64,000 bases of DNA, taken from positions 434,617 to 498,616 of the forward strand of contig SHMX01000001.1 in NCBI GenBank assembly GCA_008080745.1, given 5' to 3'. Origin of the DNA: Candidatus Thorarchaeota archaeon. GTDB taxonomy: Archaea; Asgardarchaeota; Thorarchaeia; Thorarchaeales; Thorarchaeaceae. The position numbers and the translations under genes were made by a program. Position 1 is the first letter of the stretch. Each line of letters starts with the position of its first letter. Under the pieces are notes generated by a model. That model had not been told where the DNA came from and ran no database searches. It saw nothing but the letters and a program-made list of their open reading frames with translations. Below are positions 17,502-26,456 of the stretch, one piece after another.

Positions 17502-17933
17502 ATGGTAAAGTCCATTGTTACGAGACCAAAGAGAATCATTGTAGGTAGACTAATGCCTGGTGAAGATGTATTAGAAACTGTGAAACATCTTGCCATAGAA
17601 CACGGAATATCCTCAGGCCAAATCAATCTTATAGGAGCTGTTGGGAGTGCCCATCTTGGTTATTTTGATATGGAGGAGAAAGAATACAAATCATTCATGC
17701 TAGAGGAAGACCTCGAGGTAGTTTCCTGTATGGGAAATATTGCCCATCACCCCGAGGGACTTATTGTACATGCTCATATGATCGTCGCTAATGAAGAGGG
17801 AAGATGTTATGGAGGACATCTCATGAGTGGTACTAAAGTTTCTGTAACCATTGAGGTAGTAATTATCGAAACCGATGAAACCCTCACTCGCGCAAAGGAT
17901 AGCAAGACTGGACTAAATCTCCTAGATCTGTAG
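17502..17933 (+). CDS. PPC/DUF296-domain protein
   Basis: A 143-residue protein with a GGTG ribosome site before the ATG. It contains one PPC domain: GRLMPGEDVLETVKHL at the start, then GAVGSAHLGYFDMEEKEY, and the metal-site signature IVHAHMIVANEEGRCYGGHL with three His residues. In plants this fold is fused to AT-hooks; stand-alone archaeal and bacterial forms are trimeric, with no settled function. Its gene is divergent from polB and convergent with a HIT-family gene three bases away. No DNA-binding tail is present, so a DNA role is not supported here. Confidence 0.88.
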   Translation: MVKSIVTRPKRIIVGRLMPGEDVLETVKHLAIEHGISSGQINLIGAVGSAHLGYFDMEEKEYKSFMLEEDLEVVSCMGNIAHHPEGLIVHAHMIVANEEGRCYGGHLMSGTKVSVTIEVVIIETDETLTRAKDSKTGLNLLDL

Positions 17934-17936
17934 TTT

Positions 17937-18368
17937 TTAACTAGCTTTAGAGATTTTCTTTGCAATTTGTGCTAATTCGTCTGGGTTAGCCATTTCCTCC
18001 CTATAATCATCAGGAAAACGAAAACCAAAATTAGCACCTCTATTTCGCGGAATGACATGGATATGTAGATGGGGTACTTCTTGACCAGCACCAGAACCAT
18101 TAGCGATGGTATTTAGTACACCATCCGGGTCGAATGCGTTATTCACCATTCTAGTCAAGTCAGCTAATCTCCGAGCCATGTGAGCCAAGACATCCTTGTC
18201 CACGTCAAACATATTGGTGTAGTGATCTTTTGGGATGAGCAGACAATGTCCCGTATTCAGCGGATATATGTCCATAAAGGCCATGACTACATCATCTTCG
18301 AACACTTTTGCAGAGGGAATTTCTCCCCGTACAATCTTACAAAATATACAGTCTTCAGAGGTTGTCAT
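17937..18368 (-). CDS. HIT-family nucleotide hydrolase
   Basis: A 143-residue histidine-triad protein. It contains CIFCKIVRGEIPSAKV, a typical HINT/HIT opening with a Cys pair, and the catalytic triad PHLHIHVIPR. Family members hydrolyse nucleoside phosphoramidates or dinucleoside polyphosphates. I start at the ATG at 18368, giving MTTSEDCIFC; an upstream Met would add eleven hydrophobic residues that do not belong to the family. The gene is convergent with the PPC gene and divergent from the GIFT-domain gene. Substrate is not predictable from sequence alone. Confidence 0.93.
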   Translation of the reverse strand: MTTSEDCIFCKIVRGEIPSAKVFEDDVVMAFMDIYPLNTGHCLLIPKDHYTNMFDVDKDVLAHMARRLADLTRMVNNAFDPDGVLNTIANGSGAGQEVPHLHIHVIPRNRGANFGFRFPDDYREEMANPDELAQIAKKISKAS

Positions 18369-18476
18369 GGATGAAAGGAAGTAAAGTATGAAAATAAACA
18401 ATTCGAGAGACAGCCATAATGCTCATTAGAGGACTTCACACTAAAGGTGATAGATAAATTCAGCAGGTGAATTCCC

Positions 18477-19652
18477 GTGAGTGGAAGAAGACGGCTAATC
18501 TATTTTGACACGACCCAAAATGAGCGTGGTAGACTTGATACCACATATTCGGAACTTGGAAGTTTTCTTCGAGACCATGATTTTGATGTGGAACCGTATA
18601 CCGAATTCATGATTCTCGCAAAAAAAATAGAAGAGGCCGACGTGATTGTCTTTGGATGTCCTAATAGTTCAAAACTAAGACCTGCTGAAATCGACGTTCT
18701 GAAGTCTTTTGTACAAAAAGGAGGCGGACTCATGCTATTATCTCTCTCGGGAGGAGACCGGGGATTAATGAATAATATGAGTCAGGTGTCAAAGGAATAT
18801 GGAATCACCTTTGAAAATACTGCAATAAAAGATGAGAGAAATAATGCCGGGCTTCCAACTATGCCCTTGATTACTGATATTGAACCACATGTCTTGACCG
18901 AAGATGTCACCGAGATGCTGTATCCCTCCGGTTGTAGTCTCAGTACCTCAGGAAAGGCTGTTGTGATTGCTAAGACATCTGACATGGCCGAACCATCATC
19001 AGAACCCATCATTGCAGCGGCGGAACACGGAAAGGGACGGGTTCTTTGCATTGGAAGTTATGAAATATTCAGAATAGGTGGGGGTCTCAAGCATGATGGT
19101 AATCGTACTTTTGCTCTGAATGCATTTAGATGGTTGGCTGGCGAAACAAGATTAGCCCGACCAAGTAGAGTTGCAGCTGCTCAGGAATCAGCCCAGGAAG
19201 GGACTGAAACTGTTACATCAGCAATGTCCGAAGAGGTTGAGAAGACTTTACGACGTCTTGTAAATGCGGTATTTGACCTTCAGAAAGATATTGCAAAGGC
19301 AACAGAGAAAATAGATACCGTTGAAAAGAATATCGAGATGCTGCGCGATCAGTTCCAAGATTTTGCAGAAAAGACTCAGAAACAGCTGGGAATAATCATA
19401 CCATCAAAACAGTTTCAGACTGCAGAAGAGAAGGAGTCTTCTGAGATAGAATCCGATATCAAATCATTGGAGAAGGAGATACGTTCGGTAAGACAACTAA
19501 GAGATCATGTTGAGGATCGCCATTCATCTGGAGCAATGAAACGCGATGTATATGATGAACAAGTAGAAAAGCTGGATATACGAATAGAGAGTCTTCAGAA
19601 GAGAATTGAGGAAAAGAAAAAGAGTCTAGAAGAAATCAATGGTGAAGAGTGA
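18477..19652 (+). CDS. GIFT-domain protein resembling IFT52 N-terminus, with coiled coil
   Basis: A 391-residue soluble protein starting at GTG with GGTG seven bases upstream. Residues 5-225 form a GATase1-like GIFT domain. Segments RPAEIDVLKSFVQKGGGLM and KEYGITFEN, then YPSGCSLST and GKGRVLCIGSYEIF, follow the order seen in eukaryotic IFT52 (AEF..LKKY.D.GG, EEYGI, YPFGATLSV, GGKLAVLGS..MF). There is no catalytic Cys triad of a true amidotransferase. Residues 255-390 are coiled coil in two blocks. The second has the SHOCT-like hairpin SSGAMKRDVYDEQVEKL. In eukaryotes IFT52 is a core intraflagellar-transport subunit; here a scaffold role is inference. The similarity to IFT52 is from memory, not from a search. 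Confidence 0.75.
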   Translation: MSGRRRLIYFDTTQNERGRLDTTYSELGSFLRDHDFDVEPYTEFMILAKKIEEADVIVFGCPNSSKLRPAEIDVLKSFVQKGGGLMLLSLSGGDRGLMNNMSQVSKEYGITFENTAIKDERNNAGLPTMPLITDIEPHVLTEDVTEMLYPSGCSLSTSGKAVVIAKTSDMAEPSSEPIIAAAEHGKGRVLCIGSYEIFRIGGGLKHDGNRTFALNAFRWLAGETRLARPSRVAAAQESAQEGTETVTSAMSEEVEKTLRRLVNAVFDLQKDIAKATEKIDTVEKNIEMLRDQFQDFAEKTQKQLGIIIPSKQFQTAEEKESSEIESDIKSLEKEIRSVRQLRDHVEDRHSSGAMKRDVYDEQVEKLDIRIESLQKRIEEKKKSLEEINGEE

Positions 19653-19654
19653 AC

Positions 19655-21232
19655 TCATGCCGTCATTTCGTATCGTTCAGGATAAATAGTATTTTCAATT
19701 TTTTTCTTTATTTCGTCCATTCGAGAAAATACCGAACTAAATCTAAGATGCAACAGTTTTGAAACCCAACCAAAAGGTGCAATCAAAATACTCCAGAAAA
19801 GTCCCACTTTTGATGCTAAGGCATATCCTAAGGTTATGATAATAACAGCAAATAGATAAATCTCTCGTGGAGGAATTAGAATAAACAGACTCAGTGCAAT
19901 TGGCAACCAGAACATACTGAACGAAAAGGACACATGCTCTTCTTTGCTTGTCACCATCTCTGTTGACGATAGAATTGAGAAGAATGGTGCCATTAGCACG
20001 AAATAATATTTGAAAACACCACGAGGTCCAGCTAGGTATACCCACAGCATCATAATCAAGGATAGGAACAGCAAACGTCGAAGATATACATTGATTTGTG
20101 AGTTATCACGGGGTTCTAAAAACATGAGACCAGCAATTAGAATTACTCCAAAGTACAAAAGAAATCCATAACGTATAATCTCATTCATCAGTTCTGCTAC
20201 TTCAGGTAAACCAGCCATTACTGGTAGGTATGGCAATGTAATCGGAGTACCATATCCAGGAGGTTCTGTAAATGGAGGTTCTAATGGAAATCCACCCATT
20301 GCCAACCGCATATAATCCAACATATAGGGTTGCGAGATAATGAATGGTAACATTATTGATCCAACAAAGATCAGCACGATTAGAGTGTATTTGATAAAAC
20401 CAGGAATGTCCAAAGTGGTATTGATTTCATCAATTATTCCCGATGTGCCTTGAGCTTCTTCAGTTTCTCCAATAGGCATTTGTTGTTCTTTTTTGGATTT
20501 ATCGGATTTCCCTCTTATCAGAAGAAAGGCAATCAAAGGGAATCCGAGAAACCACGCGGTCTGTTTGAAGAGTGCTGCAACTACAATCAACAGGGTTCCA
20601 GCTAGTTTATTCCCACGAGTAAGCATATAGAAACCCATGAAGAAAAAGAAGACAAATGGTGCAGGGTTCATCCAAAGGAATACTGAATGATAAAGGACGC
20701 TAGGACTGAGCAGATACGTAAAAGCAGCCGCTTCTCCAACATGACGGTTATCTGACAATTCTCTTCCAATACCATAGACTGGAAAAACAGTCAGATAAGA
20801 GAAGATTACCAAAAGAAATCCAATACCCCAATTATCCACAGGAAGCATTATACCCAGTGCATAAAAAAGTGCAGTGAGCGGGGGAAAGATGTACAAGCCA
20901 TTCTCATTGACGTACCAGCCAATTTCACGGTATCCGAAATCAGGTGTGTAAGGCATAACACCGTCAAGCATATTGTGACCCCAGTGAACATAGTAAAAGC
21001 TATAGTCCGAATAGCCTTCAAATTGATACGATAAGGTAAAGCCGAAGAGTGAAAATTCGCCTTCACCCAACCAAACACTTCTAAAAATCCACAGGGATGT
21101 ATCCAGATAGTCCTCAAGAGCGGCAGAAAATACTGACTGATAGACGAATACGCCAAAAACGAGAATGGCAATAAAAATACCATATTCGTTGACAAATCGA
21201 ATGACGTATCTGGGGTATCTGGATAGATTCAT
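19655..21232 (-). CDS. GT-C-like multi-spanning glycosyltransferase
   Basis: A 525-residue membrane protein with about eleven hydrophobic spans. After the first helix (YGIFIAILVFGVFVYQSVF) a long outside loop contains EDYLD, at the place where GT-C enzymes keep their acidic catalytic motif. Later comes YVHWGHNMLDGVMPY. A cytosolic loop near 243-275 is charged. This architecture suits dolichol-phosphate-sugar-dependent mannosyl or glucosyl transferases, or a DUF2029-type relative. The donor and acceptor cannot be named. The stop is 2 bases from the end of the convergent GIFT gene. The downstream part has a basic tail (RFSSVFSRMDEIKKKIENT). Confidence 0.7.
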   Translation of the reverse strand: MNLSRYPRYVIRFVNEYGIFIAILVFGVFVYQSVFSAALEDYLDTSLWIFRSVWLGEGEFSLFGFTLSYQFEGYSDYSFYYVHWGHNMLDGVMPYTPDFGYREIGWYVNENGLYIFPPLTALFYALGIMLPVDNWGIGFLLVIFSYLTVFPVYGIGRELSDNRHVGEAAAFTYLLSPSVLYHSVFLWMNPAPFVFFFFMGFYMLTRGNKLAGTLLIVVAALFKQTAWFLGFPLIAFLLIRGKSDKSKKEQQMPIGETEEAQGTSGIIDEINTTLDIPGFIKYTLIVLIFVGSIMLPFIISQPYMLDYMRLAMGGFPLEPPFTEPPGYGTPITLPYLPVMAGLPEVAELMNEIIRYGFLLYFGVILIAGLMFLEPRDNSQINVYLRRLLFLSLIMMLWVYLAGPRGVFKYYFVLMAPFFSILSSTEMVTSKEEHVSFSFSMFWLPIALSLFILIPPREIYLFAVIIITLGYALASKVGLFWSILIAPFGWVSKLLHLRFSSVFSRMDEIKKKIENTIYPERYEMTA

Positions 21233-21264
21233 GATAAGGCTTCGGGGTCTTAGCGATTAATACT

Positions 21265-23361
21265 TTATGCGTCACCGCGAGTCAAAATAGCGGTACTACC
21301 AGAACCCGATTTTCGAATCTCAATAGACGGAACACCACTCCAATCCTGGACATCGGTATGAGTAATCAAGAGGATTTGGTCAAACCCTTGGTCGTTTTCG
21401 AGGCTGGATACAACAGAATGTCTCCTATCCTTATCTAGACCCCCAAGAGGTTCATCCAGCATTACACAACGTACCCGTGGTGCAACAGCAGGACTCTCCT
21501 TAAGGGGACGAATACGACTCATAGTTTTACTAATTCCTAAACGTAGCCCTAGACTGATAGCTGTCCGATCACCATAACTCAACTGTACGGTCTTCTTGCT
21601 CGCTTTATCCCTTTCGTCCCAGATTTTCAAAGCAAGACCAGCACCGGAACGTCCAGTTGCGGGGGTGGAATCCAAATCAATACTGGTATATTGGTCATTT
21701 GTGAAGGCACGAACGTAGGGATTTGTAGCCCCTCGAATGATACCAATCAAACGTTTCTGAACAGCATAGTCTGCAATGAAACCATTGACAAGTTTTCGTC
21801 GAACATATTTGGTGTGGTCACTTAGCTGTTTCAAAGATTCAATCTCAGCACCAATCTTCTCCATAAGTACAATTTCTTGCTTGAGTTCTTCGATCTTTTG
21901 GTATTCTTGCTCTATATTTTTACTAACTGTTTCGCAATCTTTCTTTGCAGACCTTAATGTCGTCCCTAAGACTGCGATTTTACGTTCTAATTCGGATATT
22001 GTCTGTGCGCTATGTTTCTCAAGAAGTGACTCGATACTCTTGATCTTCATTTTCTTGCATAGCTCTGAAAATTCCTTTTTTGTTGCATCGAGTTTATCTT
22101 TTGCTTCTTCAATCTCTTGATTTTGTTGTTTGGCTCTATTTACTGCATCAAGAGCTTTGTTTGAAACCCGTAATTTTTCATCGATAGACCGAATCTCAGA
22201 CTCAAGTTTCTTTCTTCTCTCTTTGTATTCCTTTATTTTGTCAATACCAGTATCGATAGTAGAAGCATATTCTGCGACAATCTTTTCTCGTTCTTCAGGA
22301 GAGAGGGGATTAGAACAAGTGGGACATTCGGTTGATTCTGGGTCTTCGCATGCAGCTTCTTCTAGTGTACGAATCTTTCGTTTCAGGTCTCGTTCGGTAC
22401 CATTTATGGCACCAATCTCCAAATCAATCTTAGAGATTTGTTTTTGTTTTTGTTTTCTCTCATCCTCAGTTTTTTTAATTCGCTTCTCCAAAGATTCTGA
22501 TCGAGCCTCAATTACTTCGGTCCCGGCTTCCGGAATTCCAGCATCAATTAAGTCCTTATTCCTTCTCTTTTGAGCCTGTTCGTAATCGCGTTCTAGCCGT
22601 TCGAGCTTCTTAACTACCTCTGATACTGCAGCTAAATCATCAGATTGAGGTAGTGACTTGAGAAGCTTCTCCGTTTCATTAATCTCCTTAGTCCGCTCCT
22701 TGAGACTTTCTTGATACTGTTTTATTCGAGAGGTTGCGTCAGCAATCTCTTTCTCTATCCGTTCAGGATTGACATAATCAGATTCTAGAGCATTGATTCT
22801 AATATCTAAGTCAGACTCCAATCCAGACAATTGCCCTGTCATCTGATCAAGTAATTCTATATTATACACTTTGACGATTAGGTTTCGTAGAGTTGTCGGC
22901 GTAGCGTTCGCAATCTCCCCTACTTCACCCTGTTTCACCATTAGTGTGCTTTCAGCCTGATTCAGTTCAATGTTAAGAATTTCTTCCAGTTTTCCAGTTA
23001 CGGATTGGCTTTTGTCGGCTATTCGTTTCCAAGAGGTTTTCTTTCTAATATAGAGCACGACTGACATTCCATTTGCAGGATCATAAGAACGGTCTATCTT
23101 GTATCTAATCCCAGCAACTTCAAAGACAAGAATAACTTTACAGAAGGAGGATGAAAAACTGATGAGTTCCTCGTTCTTAAGACGCACTGCACTGGAACCC
23201 CACAGAGCCCAAAGAATAGCTTCAAAGAGAGATGATTTGCCTGTGGAATTAGGTCCTTTAATGATTATGAGACCGTCTGGGAGATCACTTCCATCATCCG
23301 GTAATTGAAGACTCCTGAAGGGTTTGAAATTCTGAATTTCAATGCTGAGTATCTTCATCAT
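21265..23361 (-). CDS. rad50: Rad50 SMC-like ATPase
   Basis: A 698-residue ATPase that, with Mre11, tethers and resects DNA double-strand breaks. Walker A is KGPNSTGKSSLFEA (about 33-45), the zinc hook is CPTC (346-349) midway along a long coiled coil, the ABC signature is LSYGDRTAISLG, and Walker B is VMLDEPLGGLD. The two coiled arms are short compared with the about 880-residue Pyrococcus protein, so the hook would reach a shorter distance. The start overlaps the mre11 stop; ATG codons at 23361 and 23358 are both possible. It is the last gene of nurA-herA-mre11-rad50. Confidence 0.97.
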   Translation of the reverse strand: MMKILSIEIQNFKPFRSLQLPDDGSDLPDGLIIIKGPNSTGKSSLFEAILWALWGSSAVRLKNEELISFSSSFCKVILVFEVAGIRYKIDRSYDPANGMSVVLYIRKKTSWKRIADKSQSVTGKLEEILNIELNQAESTLMVKQGEVGEIANATPTTLRNLIVKVYNIELLDQMTGQLSGLESDLDIRINALESDYVNPERIEKEIADATSRIKQYQESLKERTKEINETEKLLKSLPQSDDLAAVSEVVKKLERLERDYEQAQKRRNKDLIDAGIPEAGTEVIEARSESLEKRIKKTEDERKQKQKQISKIDLEIGAINGTERDLKRKIRTLEEAACEDPESTECPTCSNPLSPEEREKIVAEYASTIDTGIDKIKEYKERRKKLESEIRSIDEKLRVSNKALDAVNRAKQQNQEIEEAKDKLDATKKEFSELCKKMKIKSIESLLEKHSAQTISELERKIAVLGTTLRSAKKDCETVSKNIEQEYQKIEELKQEIVLMEKIGAEIESLKQLSDHTKYVRRKLVNGFIADYAVQKRLIGIIRGATNPYVRAFTNDQYTSIDLDSTPATGRSGAGLALKIWDERDKASKKTVQLSYGDRTAISLGLRLGISKTMSRIRPLKESPAVAPRVRCVMLDEPLGGLDKDRRHSVVSSLENDQGFDQILLITHTDVQDWSGVPSIEIRKSGSGSTAILTRGDA

Positions 23362-24665
23362 GGAACCTCCTCTGACAAAGTATCAAGTGTGAGGCGTTCA
23401 TCTTCCTGAGCAGCAGCAATTCTCAGAGCACGAACGGCAATCTTGGTTAGTTGTTCGGGATTGAATTTTTCATCAATCTCCAGGGTTTCAAGATAGGCTT
23501 TGAAGTCCGCCTCTGGATCCTCAATAAGGTATTCGGATTCTATCTCAGGATACGCAGGAGAAACGAAATCCCTATCACTCTGTTTGATAGTCCAGACTAG
23601 TTGTACAAGGTTATACTTAGAATCAGAAGATAGCAAATTTAGTCGGAGAGATTCCATTGCCATACCGAGGTCAATACTACCAAACCTTGGGGATTCGCCA
23701 TCAAATACAATTCGAACTCTAGCGGCAGTCTTAGGGTCCCATTCTCTCTCTAGTCCAGCATTCTTGAGAAGTACGGTTACTTTTTCAACCACTGTTTCAA
23801 CTGTATCATCATTCTCAATCTGGATTTTTTCATTCAGGACAATTCGCTCGAAATCAAGTTTTCTTTGTACTACGATGGGGTCCTCTCCAGCTTCGATTTC
23901 GACCAGCAGGTAACCTTTATCGTGTTTAACCTCATCGAAGCGCCATCTTTCTGGACAGCCAGCGTACCATGCTTTCTTAGAATAGGAGTGCTGTCTATGG
24001 TCATGGCCTAATGCAATGTAATCATAATCCATACTAAACATCGAGGGGAATAAGGTCCGATCGAGGTCCATTCCATGTGCTACCGCTACAGAGGGTTTGT
24101 TTTTATTGGGTCGCTGATAAGACGTTATCCAGTCATTGAAATCAGCGAGCAAATCAGATGATTCAAGAACATTATACTCTATAAATGGAAAACAAAAGAC
24201 CTCCAGATTTTCATAAGTGTACTTCAGAGGGATTTCGTTTACTAATGCAGCTTTGAAATCTTGTTGTGTTGCTACATCAAGACCAGGTATCGACATCTTG
24301 AGTGTATCAAGCAAGGATACATTGAGTGACCGCCAAATACCATGATTTCCCTCCAGAATAAGAACAGGGATTCCCGTATCTCCAATGAATTCTTTGAGAA
24401 CACGAATTACTGTCTGTTCTGCCATTGCCGGAGGGTGAGTAGGATTATTCTCCCAGGGAGAATTGTAGAGGTCTCCAGAATGAATAACCAAGTCAACAGG
24501 TGGGTCCTCCTGTGCAATACGCTGGAAGAGTTCTTCGAATCGCTCATAGAAATCATGCTCAAGCAATCTTGAACGCATCTCAATACCCCATACATTATGC
24601 TTGACACCCTGTCGGAATTTAGTTCCAAGATGTGTGTCAGATATGTGAGCAATTCGTGCCATCAT
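23358..24665 (-). CDS. mre11: Mre11 nuclease
   Basis: About 435 residues. It has the metallophosphoesterase signatures HISDTHLG, HSGDLYN, LEGNHG, VAHGMDL and ALGHDHRQH. The usual GNHD box reads GNHG, so one residue next to the catalytic His differs. The C-terminal capping region and a Rad50-binding helical tail follow. The annotated ATG pair at 24665/24662 is preceded by GAGGAACC; an in-frame ATG at 24686 overlaps the herA stop and lacks a ribosome site. It forms a complex with the overlapping rad50 product and acts with HerA-NurA to make 3' single strands for recombination. Confidence 0.96.
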   Translation of the reverse strand: MMARIAHISDTHLGTKFRQGVKHNVWGIEMRSRLLEHDFYERFEELFQRIAQEDPPVDLVIHSGDLYNSPWENNPTHPPAMAEQTVIRVLKEFIGDTGIPVLILEGNHGIWRSLNVSLLDTLKMSIPGLDVATQQDFKAALVNEIPLKYTYENLEVFCFPFIEYNVLESSDLLADFNDWITSYQRPNKNKPSVAVAHGMDLDRTLFPSMFSMDYDYIALGHDHRQHSYSKKAWYAGCPERWRFDEVKHDKGYLLVEIEAGEDPIVVQRKLDFERIVLNEKIQIENDDTVETVVEKVTVLLKNAGLEREWDPKTAARVRIVFDGESPRFGSIDLGMAMESLRLNLLSSDSKYNLVQLVWTIKQSDRDFVSPAYPEIESEYLIEDPEADFKAYLETLEIDEKFNPEQLTKIAVRALRIAAAQEDERLTLDTLSEEVP

Positions 24666-24675
24666 TCTCGGTTCC

Positions 24676-26442
24676 TCATAACTCATGCTTTACTTTTTTC
24701 TTAGAAGATTTCCCCTTGTACCTATCCATATCCCGTTCAAAAACGTCGTCAAAGAGGGGGATTTTGACTGGAAGAGGTAACTCACGATAAGAGGCAGTAA
24801 GAAGAGCCTCACCTCGTGACATAACACGAAATTCGTTTTCAAAACCAGTGATATTAACACTTGCGTTCTCGATACAAGCTTTGATTTCTCGTTCATTTCC
24901 CAATCGCAGATTTATCTCTGTATTCATCTGGCTCAAAATAACATTATCCAAAACGCTGACCTGTTGACTAACTACAAGGAGCCCAATATTGAATTTACGT
25001 CCTTGACGAGAGATATCTTTGAATACAGATTGGCCACGCATAAGTCGTGGATTGAGAATGGATGGAGCCTCTTCTACCGTGATTTGGATAACTGGCAAAT
25101 AACGAGGGTCTCGAACGGGACTGTCATCTGCAACTCCACCCACACCATAGAAAGATCTGGCGCTCTTCTTAATTGACGAAAAGAAGCTATTGGGAAGTCT
25201 GCTCTGTGCCTGTCTTTCGAAATCACTTAGATTTCCACTACTTTTAAGTGCTCTTCGAAGGTCGGATAGGGTACGAGTGACGATAGTAGTAAGGAGAAAT
25301 TGTTCCATATCGCTCATGAGACTGGTATTAACAACCAGAACGCGACCAGACTCCATTGCACGATAGATATCACCTAAAACCGATTGGCCACTTTTTATGA
25401 AAATAGGTGAGCGTTCAACAAATTTTAGACGTCTTTTAACCGCTCGAAGAGTTCCTTTCGTTGTGCCAATATCATCTTCTTCCTCATTCATGGTGATGAT
25501 TGTATCTATCCAGTTCTCATGATGAATAGAATAGACCTGTTCAATGAAGGCGTACATCTCCGATGAGAACTCCATAATTGAATAGAGATCACGTGGCTGA
25601 ATCTCATTCCAGAGTATTCTGATATCACGTCCATATCGACGAATTTCCTTTTGTGTTGCTGATAGATGCGTAGTGAGATAGTAGAAATCACCGATGAGAG
25701 AGCTGCGCGTGTTTTGGTCCATACTCTCGATGATATTCTGAATACCATAGTTATCAACACCTTTTGCAAATTCATCGTGAGGATCGATACAGAAAGCAGA
25801 TATTTTTGGGAGGTCTTCTTGGGGATTTGTCACGGCTTCTAGATTAGTGTCAATAAGGGATTTGATTAGGACCATCATCAGGTTACTCTTACCAGCTCCG
25901 GTTGAACCAAAGATTCCAACATGCATGGCAAGATATTTACTCGGCATCATTATTGGGACATCTAGAGTCCCTTCACCAATCTGAAGGTCGCCGACATATA
26001 CTTCTCCATCGGTTTGGCTTCCTAACATCTCTTGCACTACTTCATCAGATGTACCAGCAATCGGACGGTATACGTGAGCTAAGTGATCAGGCAATCTGCG
26101 AGGAGAACGGAATTTCCATTCATCTTTGATTTTTTCAGCATATCCAAGCATCTTGCCATCTACAGAAAGTAACATATTACGTTCTATACCTGAAAGATAA
26201 GCATCACCCTCAACCATCAGCGTGCCTGCAACTCGAGCCATATCATCTACCTGACGAAGATAGTTCTCAAGGCCAAGTACTCGGAAAAAGAAGACTCGTT
26301 CATGACCATCACGTTGGGAGTAAATCATGAATATTTCTCCAACACTCACATCTCTGTTATTTCCCATGATTCCAAGCATGGTCTGATTTCCAACGCCAAC
26401 GCGTCCATATAGTTCTCCAAGGGTGTCTTTATCAATTCGCAT
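24676..26442 (-). CDS. herA: HerA hexameric DNA helicase/translocase
   Basis: About 588 residues. An N-terminal HAS-barrel precedes an FtsK/HerA ATPase core: Walker A GIFGSTGAGKSNL (Lys185) and an IDPHDEF acidic strand. Later motifs include RVLVVNTSLMSD, ITVEEAPSIL and the SQQVSVLD sensor. It pumps DNA into the NurA nuclease. The start is the ATG at 26442, seven bases after a perfect GGAGGA that lies over the end of nurA; the upstream ATG at 26460 would overlap nurA and has no such site. Genes are in the order nurA-herA-mre11-rad50, as in thermophilic archaea. Confidence 0.96.
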   Translation of the reverse strand: MRIDKDTLGELYGRVGVGNQTMLGIMGNNRDVSVGEIFMIYSQRDGHERVFFFRVLGLENYLRQVDDMARVAGTLMVEGDAYLSGIERNMLLSVDGKMLGYAEKIKDEWKFRSPRRLPDHLAHVYRPIAGTSDEVVQEMLGSQTDGEVYVGDLQIGEGTLDVPIMMPSKYLAMHVGIFGSTGAGKSNLMMVLIKSLIDTNLEAVTNPQEDLPKISAFCIDPHDEFAKGVDNYGIQNIIESMDQNTRSSLIGDFYYLTTHLSATQKEIRRYGRDIRILWNEIQPRDLYSIMEFSSEMYAFIEQVYSIHHENWIDTIITMNEEEDDIGTTKGTLRAVKRRLKFVERSPIFIKSGQSVLGDIYRAMESGRVLVVNTSLMSDMEQFLLTTIVTRTLSDLRRALKSSGNLSDFERQAQSRLPNSFFSSIKKSARSFYGVGGVADDSPVRDPRYLPVIQITVEEAPSILNPRLMRGQSVFKDISRQGRKFNIGLLVVSQQVSVLDNVILSQMNTEINLRLGNEREIKACIENASVNITGFENEFRVMSRGEALLTASYRELPLPVKIPLFDDVFERDMDRYKGKSSKKKVKHEL

Positions 26443-26456
26443 GTGAATTCCTCCAA

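Noticed and set aside
22130-22573. Ser-rich plus-strand frames opposite rad50
   Set aside because: They mirror the coiled-coil codons of rad50 (GAA/AAG gives TTC/CTT), a known shadow effect.
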